A stretch of 5,098 nt of DNA, taken from assembly GCA_002352635.1 (NCBI GenBank), contig DEIT01000195.1:1-5098 (forward strand), in the 5' to 3' direction. How positions within the stretch are numbered: position 1 is the stretch's first letter; the number at the start of each line of letters is the position of its first letter. The DNA comes from Hyphomicrobiaceae bacterium UBA2767. Lineage in GTDB: Bacteria; Pseudomonadota; Alphaproteobacteria; Rhizobiales; Methyloligellaceae. Made by a program: the position numbers and the translations under genes. The notes beneath the pieces are model-generated. The model did no database searches, had not been told where the DNA came from, and saw nothing but the letters and a program-made list of their open reading frames with translations. This document shows, one piece after another, positions 1 to 5,098 of this stretch.

Positions 1-873
1 GATTTCGCCTGCGACGTGTTTATCGGCTCCGACGGGCCGCGCGTAAAGCCGGATCGCCCGACATTGTCATTTGGCAATCGGGGCGCGCAAAATTTCGACC
101 TCCTGGTTGAACTGCGCGAAGGCGGGCACCATTCAGGCAACTGGGGCGGATTGCTCGCAAGCCCCGGTGCTATCCTCAACAATGCCATTGCCTCGATCGT
201 CGACGCCAACGGCGTCATCCAGGTCAAGGAGTGGCTTCCGCCGCCGATCAGCAACTCCGTTCGCGATGCGCTCAAGGACGTGGAGATCGATCACGGTGAA
301 GATGGCCCGGAAATAGACCCCAACTGGGGTCAGCCTGGACTGACACCACCGGAAAAGGTCTACGCGTGGAACAGCTTTGAGGTGCTGGCCATGGAGATCG
401 GTACGCCGGCCAAGCCGGTAAATGCAATTCCGCCGCGTGCCTGGGCGCATTGCCAGCTCCGTTATGTGGTGGGAACAGACAGGGACGATATACAGCCTGC
501 ACTCAGGCGGCATCTCGACGCGCAAGGGTTTGACAACGTGCAGATCAACCCACCACCCTATGCGAACGCAATTGACTTCACCGCGACACAGCTCGATCTA
601 GACAGTCCCTGGGCGATGTGGGTTCGCAAATCGGTGGAAGAGACATCCGGCCAGAAACCGGCGCTAATCCCCGCGACCGGCGGCTCCATCGGCAACGACA
701 TTTTCAGTGAAATTATCGGCGTTCCGACCATCTGGATCCCGCATTCCTACGGCGCATGCTCTCAACACGCTCCCAATGAACACATTTTGCTGTCGGGATT
801 CCGCTCAGCCATGGAGATTATGACCGGCCTCTACTGGGACCTCGGCGAAGGCCCAACGCCGGGGAGAGCATGA
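1..873 (+). CDS. M20-family metallohydrolase (peptidase/deacylase), 5'-truncated by the window edge
   Basis: The frame is open from base 1 to TGA 871-873 and gives 290 residues, corresponding to residues 181-469 of the complete paralog downstream. About 180 N-terminal residues, holding the first metal ligands and the catalytic Glu, therefore lie outside the window. Visible features are the metal-ligand Asp in SDGP (residue 11 of the fragment, bases 31-33), the lid-domain GGHHSGNWGG motif (His 43/44), the GGS substrate-binding loop in ATGGSIG, and the C-terminal metal-ligand His in SQHAPNEH (residue 256, bases 766-768). M20 enzymes are cytoplasmic di-metal hydrolases that cleave dipeptides, N-acyl or N-carbamoyl amino acids; which applies here is not readable. 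A GTG at 16 is not the start, because the residues before it also match the paralog. The alignment to gene 2 is essentially gap-free, with a clear majority of lid residues identical by eye. The family call is firm; the substrate is unknown. Confidence 0.94.
   Translation, partial: DFACDVFIGSDGPRVKPDRPTLSFGNRGAQNFDLLVELREGGHHSGNWGGLLASPGAILNNAIASIVDANGVIQVKEWLPPPISNSVRDALKDVEIDHGEDGPEIDPNWGQPGLTPPEKVYAWNSFEVLAMEIGTPAKPVNAIPPRAWAHCQLRYVVGTDRDDIQPALRRHLDAQGFDNVQINPPPYANAIDFTATQLDLDSPWAMWVRKSVEETSGQKPALIPATGGSIGNDIFSEIIGVPTIWIPHSYGACSQHAPNEHILLSGFRSAMEIMTGLYWDLGEGPTPGRA
861..866 (+). promoter_or_regulatory. Ribosome binding site of the second M20 gene
   Basis: GGGGAG lies inside the last codons of the upstream gene, 8 bases before the ATG at 875. 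This supports 875 as the start. The upstream stop (871-873) and this start are separated by a single base, so ribosomes finishing the first gene can re-initiate at once. Confidence 0.7.
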
Positions 874-874
874 C

Positions 875-2284
875 ATGAGCCGCGATGACGCTATTGCTCG
901 TGCTCTTGATTGTTATGACGATGACGGTGGTGAAGGTTATTACGCCCGCCTGCAGGACCTCGTTGCGGTTAAGACAGAGAGCCAGAATCCAAACAGGCTT
1001 GAAGAGCATTATGATTATCTAAGGAACCACATCACGCCGGTGTTGGAGCGTCTGGGCTATACGGCGCAGGTATTCGACAACCCATTTGAAGGATGCGGGC
1101 CGGTAATGCTGGCTGAACGCATTGAGGATGAAAGCCTTCCCACTCTTTTGTGCTACGGGCACGGTGATGTCGTGCTGGGAATGGAAGGTCGCTGGGAAGA
1201 GGGCCGCGATCCCTGGTCACTTACCGTCGATGGCGACAGGATTTACGGGCGCGGTACAGCAGACAATAAGGGCCAGCATCTGGCACATTTCGTAGCGATT
1301 GAGTCTGTGCTTGAGGCACGGGGAAAACTCGGTTTCAACTCCAAAATCGTCATTGAACAAGGCGAGGAGAACGGTTCAAAGGGTTTCCGAGAGGTAATTG
1401 CTGCCAACCGTGATGCATTCATGGCGGATGCTTTCTTTTCTTCCGATGGTCCGCGCGCGGAGATCACCAAGCCGAACATCTCGCTTGGAAACCGCGGTTG
1501 TATCAATTTCAATCTGGTTGTCGATTTGCGAGAAGGCGGCCACCATTCTGGCAACTGGGGTGGGTTGTTGCGCTCCCCGTCAGCCATATTGACCAACGCG
1601 ATAAGCTCTATTGTGACGCCGAATGGCGTGATCCAGATTGAAGCCTGGCGACCGAAAGGCATTCCGGACTCTGTGCGCGAAGCCCTTAAGGATATCGATC
1701 GCGATGCGGGCGAGAACGCGCCAATGATTGATGACGATTACGGAGAACCTGGACTCAGTCGTGCGGAAAAAGTGAGCATCTGGAACAGCTTTGAAGTTCT
1801 CGCCATGGAAATCGGCACACCGGATCGGCCGGTCAATGCGGTTCCGCCCCGCGCGCGCGCCTGGTGTCAACTCCGCCACGTGATCGAAACACCACAGGAT
1901 ACGATCCTGCCGGCCCTGCGGGAACACCTGGATGCAAATGGCTTCAGCGAAGTTCAGATCGAAGATCCGCCTTTTGAAAACCGGGGCTATTTCGAACCCG
2001 GCCGTACGGACCCCGACCATCCCTGGGCGATCTGGCTGAAGGGCGCGGTCGAGCGCGTCGGCGGCAAACCGTGCGGTGTCCAGTCCTGCTCGGGTGGATC
2101 GAATGTCACTGGCATCATCCAGACCGAACTCGGCATGCCATTCTCATGGCTGCCCATGAGTTATCTGGCGTGCTCCCAGCACGCGCCGAACGAACACATC
2201 CTGCGCCCACTCATGCGCGAGGGGATGGAATTGATAACCGGCGTGTATTGGGAGATGGGGGAGGCTGACGGATACCGGCCATGA
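875..2284 (+). CDS. M20-family metallohydrolase (dipeptidase/N-acyl amino acid hydrolase-like), complete
   Basis: This is a complete 469-residue protein with no signal peptide or membrane segment, so it is probably cytoplasmic. The M20 catalytic set is intact: His96 and Asp98 in GHGDV, bridging-ligand Asp130 in GRGTADNKG, general-base Glu164 and metal-ligand Glu165 in EQGEENGSKG, Asp191 in SSDGP, and His436 in SQHAPNEH. The lid/dimerisation domain is inserted at roughly residues 205-325. It carries GGHHSGNWGG, whose His224 corresponds to the HSG histidine that reaches the partner active site in M20 dipeptidases. The length fits the dipeptidase-like M20 branch. Known relatives hydrolyse dipeptides, N-acyl or N-carbamoyl amino acids with two zinc ions; the substrate here is unassigned. 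The start at 875 has a good ribosome binding site. The gene ends in an ATGA overlap with the downstream amidase. Unlike gene 1, its substrate loop reads SCSGGSNVTG instead of ATGGSIGND, suggesting a different specificity. Confidence 0.96.
   Translation: MSRDDAIARALDCYDDDGGEGYYARLQDLVAVKTESQNPNRLEEHYDYLRNHITPVLERLGYTAQVFDNPFEGCGPVMLAERIEDESLPTLLCYGHGDVVLGMEGRWEEGRDPWSLTVDGDRIYGRGTADNKGQHLAHFVAIESVLEARGKLGFNSKIVIEQGEENGSKGFREVIAANRDAFMADAFFSSDGPRAEITKPNISLGNRGCINFNLVVDLREGGHHSGNWGGLLRSPSAILTNAISSIVTPNGVIQIEAWRPKGIPDSVREALKDIDRDAGENAPMIDDDYGEPGLSRAEKVSIWNSFEVLAMEIGTPDRPVNAVPPRARAWCQLRHVIETPQDTILPALREHLDANGFSEVQIEDPPFENRGYFEPGRTDPDHPWAIWLKGAVERVGGKPCGVQSCSGGSNVTGIIQTELGMPFSWLPMSYLACSQHAPNEHILRPLMREGMELITGVYWEMGEADGYRP
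2257..2264 (+). promoter_or_regulatory. Distant Shine-Dalgarno-like tract ahead of the first amidase
   Basis: GGGGGAGG sits 16 bases before the ATG at 2281, longer than the usual 5-10. An in-frame TGA at 2266-2268 prevents any start further upstream, and the paralogous amidase has exactly the same number of residues from its Met to the catalytic Lys. The ATG at 2281 is therefore well supported. Initiation probably relies mostly on termination-reinitiation at the ATGA overlap. Confidence 0.5.
2281..2284 (+). other. ATGA start/stop overlap joining the M20 and amidase genes
   Basis: The ATG of the amidase (2281-2283) and the TGA of the M20 gene (2282-2284) share bases. This is a classical arrangement for translational coupling, and it ties the two enzyme families into one expression unit. 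Confidence 0.9.
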
Positions 2285-3714
2285 ACGAACTCTGCGACCA
2301 GCCAGCCTCAGCGCTGCGTCAGGTCCTCGCATCTGGAGACGTTTCACCGGTCGAGCTTCTGGAAAGCTGTATCGCCCGTATCGAAGAGCTTAACCCGTCG
2401 ATCAATGCAATTGTCGCCACGTGCTACGATCGCGCGCGATCAGAAGCGCGCGCGGCGGAGCAGGCCGTCAGCGCGGGAAACGAAATCGGGCCACTGCACG
2501 GACTTCCCGTCGCCATAAAGGATCTTGTGGCAACGGAAGACCTGCGCACTACCTACGGTTCGCCACGCTATGCTGACAATGTGCCCGGTCAGGATGCCGG
2601 GCTGGTGGAACGGCTGCGCACTGCGGGCGCGATCGTTATCGGCAAGACCAACACACCGGAATTTGGTGCGGGCACCAATACGTCGAACCGCGTCTATGGT
2701 CCGACACACAACCCACATGATCTCGAGCGAACCTGTGGTGGATCGTCGGGCGGCGCGGCGGCAGCACTTGCATGCGGCATGGTTCCGCTCGCCCACGGTA
2801 GCGACACGGGCGGTTCCTTGCGCAATCCGGCTACCTGGTGCGGTGTGGTGGGTTTTCGCCCAACACCGGGACTTGTCCCCCACGAGGCACGCAATGTGAA
2901 TTACTCCCATTTCGGGGTGCAGGGCCCTATGGCGCGCACGGTCTCAGACATCGGGCTCATGTTAACGGGGCTGGCGGGCAATGATCCCTACGATCCGATG
3001 AGCGGGCCAATCACCGTGGATGAGTTTGCAGACCTTGCAGAGGTTGACCTCTCCAGTTTGAGGGTCGTGATATCGGAAGATCTCGGCATTGCTCCTGTCG
3101 ATGACGATATCCGCGCGGCATTTCGCAAATATGTCGGGTCGATTGCGACCGTGTTTTCCTCATGTGAACGGCGCGATCCGGATATGGAAGGCGCGCGTGA
3201 GATTTTCTGGGCGCTGCGCTCAGTCACATTTCTCGCCAATCATGGCGAACGTTACCGCGAGTACGGCCAGGACTTGGCGCCAAATGTCGTCGCAAACGTG
3301 GAAGCAGCGCTTGCCATGAGTCCGGTAGACGTGGCCGAGGCGGAGCGAGGCTGGACCCAGCTGTACCGGAAATTTCAGGATTTCTTCCGCGATGTGGACC
3401 TCCTTATCGTGGCGGGTAACGCAACGTCCGCGTTCCGTATCGACGAGGGAATTCCGAAGGTCGTCGGCGGAAGGCAGATGGAAAACTATATGGACGCATC
3501 ACTGTTGCGCTCCGCACTCACGCTCACGGGTCATCCGGTGGTTGCCTTGCCGATCGGAACTGACGCTCTCGGCCTGCCATTCGGTGTGCAAATCGTCGGA
3601 CCCCGCCGAGGCGACGCATTCCTGCTTGCCGCGTGCGCCGCACTGGAAAAGCAAATCGCCACAATGCCTGATCTCATTCCACCGCGTCCAAACCTGGAGG
3701 AACTCAAGTCATGA
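2281..3714 (+). CDS. Amidase-signature (AS) family amidase, complete
   Basis: This is a complete 477-residue AS-family serine hydrolase. The Ser-cisSer-Lys triad is visible: Lys80 in GLPVAIKD, cis-Ser155 in CGGSSGG, and nucleophile Ser179 in SDTGGSLR. Spacing of 75 and 24 residues matches well-studied members such as FAAH. The stretch from Gly153 to Ala184 fits the classical AS signature position by position. The family hydrolyses carboxamides to acid plus ammonia or amine. GatA, the Glu-tRNA amidotransferase subunit, belongs to it too, but no gatB or gatC is present and the gene is paired with a paralog, so a catabolic amidase is more likely. The C-terminal pocket segment (about 373-400) reads VAGNATSAFRIDEG where relatives, including the neighbour, have a proline-containing stretch ending in PFP. 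There is no signal peptide. The gene overlaps both neighbours by four bases, consistent with one transcript. The substrate is unknown. Confidence 0.96.
   Translation: MNELCDQPASALRQVLASGDVSPVELLESCIARIEELNPSINAIVATCYDRARSEARAAEQAVSAGNEIGPLHGLPVAIKDLVATEDLRTTYGSPRYADNVPGQDAGLVERLRTAGAIVIGKTNTPEFGAGTNTSNRVYGPTHNPHDLERTCGGSSGGAAAALACGMVPLAHGSDTGGSLRNPATWCGVVGFRPTPGLVPHEARNVNYSHFGVQGPMARTVSDIGLMLTGLAGNDPYDPMSGPITVDEFADLAEVDLSSLRVVISEDLGIAPVDDDIRAAFRKYVGSIATVFSSCERRDPDMEGAREIFWALRSVTFLANHGERYREYGQDLAPNVVANVEAALAMSPVDVAEAERGWTQLYRKFQDFFRDVDLLIVAGNATSAFRIDEGIPKVVGGRQMENYMDASLLRSALTLTGHPVVALPIGTDALGLPFGVQIVGPRRGDAFLLAACAALEKQIATMPDLIPPRPNLEELKS
3696..3702 (+). promoter_or_regulatory. Ribosome binding site of the second amidase
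   Basis: GGAGGAA, close to the consensus anti-16S complement, lies inside the last codons of the upstream amidase. Its GGAGG core ends 10 bases before the ATG at 3711. It fixes that ATG as the start and implies substantial independent initiation in addition to coupling through the ATGA overlap. Confidence 0.75.
3711..3714 (+). other. ATGA start/stop overlap joining the two amidase genes
   Basis: The ATG of the second amidase (3711-3713) overlaps the TGA of the first (3712-3714), in the same geometry as the preceding junction. It suggests the two paralogs are translated in a coupled way from one message. Confidence 0.9.
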
Positions 3715-5098
3715 CCAAGCCCTGTGATATTTCTGCCGTTGAGGCTCGACGGCTTATTGGCCGAAAAGCGCTTTCTCCGGTTGAGTTGACCGACAGTTGT
3801 ATAGAGCGGATCGGTGAGGTGGATGGTGTTCTCAATGCGATCACGGCGATCGACGAAGTCGGGGCTCGAGAGGTAGCGAAAGAAGCGGAAGACGCCGTCA
3901 TGCGCGGTGATGATCTGGGTTTGCTGCACGGGTTGCCGATCGGCATCAAGGATTTACAGGCGACAAAAGGCCTGCGCACGACATACGGCTCTTTGCTCCA
4001 CGAGGACCATGTGCCTGATCACGATGATCCGGTCGTCGCCAATGTCAGGGCAGAGGGCGGCATCATCCTTTGCAAGACCAATACGCCGGAGTTTGGTGCA
4101 GGTGCCAATACCACCAACCGTGTGTTTGGCCCGACGGGCAATCCATTTGACCCCGACAAGACATGTGGCGGATCTTCCGGTGGGTCGGGCGTGGCGGTCG
4201 CGACGGGCATGGTGCCGCTTGCGACAGGGTCCGATCACGGCGGCAGCTTGCGTACGCCCGCAACCTTCTGCGGCGTCGTCGGCTTCCGCCCGTCTCCAGG
4301 GCTTGTGCCGCGCACGACAAGGCCCGTGGCGCTTCTGCCCATGCCGGTTCTGGGTCCAATGGCGCGCAGCGTGGAGGATGCTCACCTGCTGCTGCTGGCC
4401 CAGCTTGATCTGGACAAGGATGATCCCTTCTCGAGTGATGATCTGCTGAGAATTCCTGATGCGCTGACAGGAGCCGACCTCGGGTCGCTCAAGGTTGCCG
4501 TTTCGACAGACCTCGGTTGTGCGCCGGTCGACAATGACATTCGGAAAGTGTTCGAGACAAAGGTCGCGAGCTTCGGTTCCGTATTCGCCGACGTGCAACA
4601 TCGCGATCCGGATCTTACGGACGTGCACGAGTCGTTTGAAATCCTGCGGGCGATTCAGTTCGTCGCCGCGCACAAGGAGAAGCTGGAAAACAGTCGCGAC
4701 CAGCTCGGACCGAATGTCATCAACAATACGGAGCGGGGACTGGGCTATTCCCTGCCTGACGTTGCCTGGGCGCATAAGGCGCAAACAGAACTCTATACAA
4801 AATTCCGTGCCTTCTTCGACGATGCCGACATTCTCATCTGCCCGGCGGCATCTGTCAGCCCGTTCCCGCATTCACAGCTGTTCGTCGAGGAAATCAACGG
4901 GGAGAAGATGCCGACTTATATGCGCTGGCTGGCGATGAGCTACGCACTCACAATGGCACTCCCATCGTCTTGCTGCATCCCTTGCGGAACGGATCATCTG
5001 GGCATGCCATTCGGCATCCAGGTTGTCGGACCAATGGGCTCCGATGCCATGGTGCTCGAAGTTGCCTACTCGCTTGAACAGGCACTTGCCGCCAACAA
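3711..5098 (+). CDS. Amidase-signature (AS) family amidase, second copy, 3' end cut by the window edge
   Basis: The frame runs open from ATG 3711 to the last base: 462 codons plus two bases, with no stop. By comparison with the 477-residue neighbour about 15 residues are missing, so this is a window truncation and not a broken gene. The protein begins MTKPCDISAV. It has Lys80 in GLPIGIKD, cis-Ser155 in CGGSSGG and nucleophile Ser179 in SDHGGSLR, identical numbering to the upstream amidase, and it satisfies the AS signature. The two align with no net gap up to the IQVVGP segment near residue 440. The C-terminal pocket region has the commoner form, with CPAASVSPFPHS at about 377-388, unlike its neighbour. 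His176 precedes the GGS of the nucleophile where Thr is the commoner residue. It is predicted to be a cytoplasmic carboxamide hydrolase; the substrate is unknown. It overlaps the upstream gene by ATGA and is probably co-transcribed; further operon genes may follow to the right. Confidence 0.95.
   Translation, partial: MTKPCDISAVEARRLIGRKALSPVELTDSCIERIGEVDGVLNAITAIDEVGAREVAKEAEDAVMRGDDLGLLHGLPIGIKDLQATKGLRTTYGSLLHEDHVPDHDDPVVANVRAEGGIILCKTNTPEFGAGANTTNRVFGPTGNPFDPDKTCGGSSGGSGVAVATGMVPLATGSDHGGSLRTPATFCGVVGFRPSPGLVPRTTRPVALLPMPVLGPMARSVEDAHLLLLAQLDLDKDDPFSSDDLLRIPDALTGADLGSLKVAVSTDLGCAPVDNDIRKVFETKVASFGSVFADVQHRDPDLTDVHESFEILRAIQFVAAHKEKLENSRDQLGPNVINNTERGLGYSLPDVAWAHKAQTELYTKFRAFFDDADILICPAASVSPFPHSQLFVEEINGEKMPTYMRWLAMSYALTMALPSSCCIPCGTDHLGMPFGIQVVGPMGSDAMVLEVAYSLEQALAAN

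Noticed and set aside
16..873. GTG at base 16 as a true start of a short M20 protein
   Set aside because: The reading frame is open to base 1, the residues before the GTG align with the paralog, and a start here would remove most catalytic residues. The gene simply begins outside the window.
1580..2020. Minus-strand frame of 146 codons inside the second M20 gene
   Set aside because: It is antisense to a well-conserved part of the M20 protein that matches its paralog residue by residue; nothing in its own translation is recognisable.
2281..3714. Allophanate hydrolase (AtzF/DUR1,2-like)
   Set aside because: Allophanate hydrolases usually carry an extra C-terminal domain and are near 600 residues. 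This protein ends at 477, and no urea carboxylase gene is visible.
3907..4449. 180-codon + strand frame inside the second amidase
   Set aside because: It is a shifted frame of the amidase with low-complexity Arg/Ser/Ala composition. The amidase frame spans the whole region with all catalytic motifs.
3954..4871. Long open frame of about 305 codons on the minus strand, antisense to the second amidase
   Set aside because: It lies wholly inside a gene with a complete AS signature, and its translation is Arg/Cys/His rich with no recognisable domain. Such antisense frames are common in G+C-rich coding DNA.
2281..5098. Assignment of the amidases as GatA (Glu-tRNA amidotransferase subunit A)
   Set aside because: GatA shares the AS signature, but there are no gatB/gatC neighbours, two paralogs sit side by side, and the context is M20 hydrolases. 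A catabolic amidase is the better call, though the signature alone cannot exclude GatA.
1..5098. Mobile elements, CRISPR arrays, RNA genes, inverted repeats or terminators
   Set aside because: The whole window is occupied by four conserved coding sequences with at most one base between them. The only repeats noticed are short matches from the paralogy of the genes.

Overview
The window is coding from end to end on the + strand. It holds four hydrolase genes packed head to tail. Codon use favours G/C at third positions, and overall G+C is in the high fifties percent by eye. The proteins read like those of free-living Alphaproteobacteria of the Rhizobiales type. That taxonomic guess is inference from protein style and gene packing, since the window has no rRNA, tRNA or other phylogenetic marker.

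Layout: (1) bases 1-873 carry the C-terminal 290 residues of an M20-family metallohydrolase whose 5' part lies outside the window. (2) Bases 875-2284 carry a complete 469-residue M20-family metallohydrolase, a close paralog of the first, starting one base after its stop. (3) Bases 2281-3714 carry a complete 477-residue amidase-signature (AS) family enzyme that overlaps gene 2 by ATGA. (4) Bases 3711-5098 carry a second AS amidase, paralogous to gene 3 and again overlapping by ATGA. It runs off the right edge with about 15 residues missing. No intergenic region exceeds one base, so no promoter, terminator or RNA gene is expected here and none was seen.

The cluster has the order A-A'-B-B': two zinc-type M20 peptidase/deacylase paralogs followed by two Lys-Ser-Ser amidase paralogs. 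All visible catalytic residues are present in all four, so none looks like a decayed copy. The pairs differ mainly in segments expected to shape the substrate pocket. The most economical reading is one polycistronic, translationally coupled catabolic operon. In it, the amidases would cleave carboxamide or aryl/alkyl amide bonds and the M20 enzymes would cleave peptide-like, N-acyl or N-carbamoyl bonds of a family of related nitrogenous compounds. The actual substrate cannot be read from the sequence. The window looks like an ordinary catabolic gene cluster with an unusual paired-paralog arrangement; I did not find evidence of a defence, mobile or otherwise exotic system.
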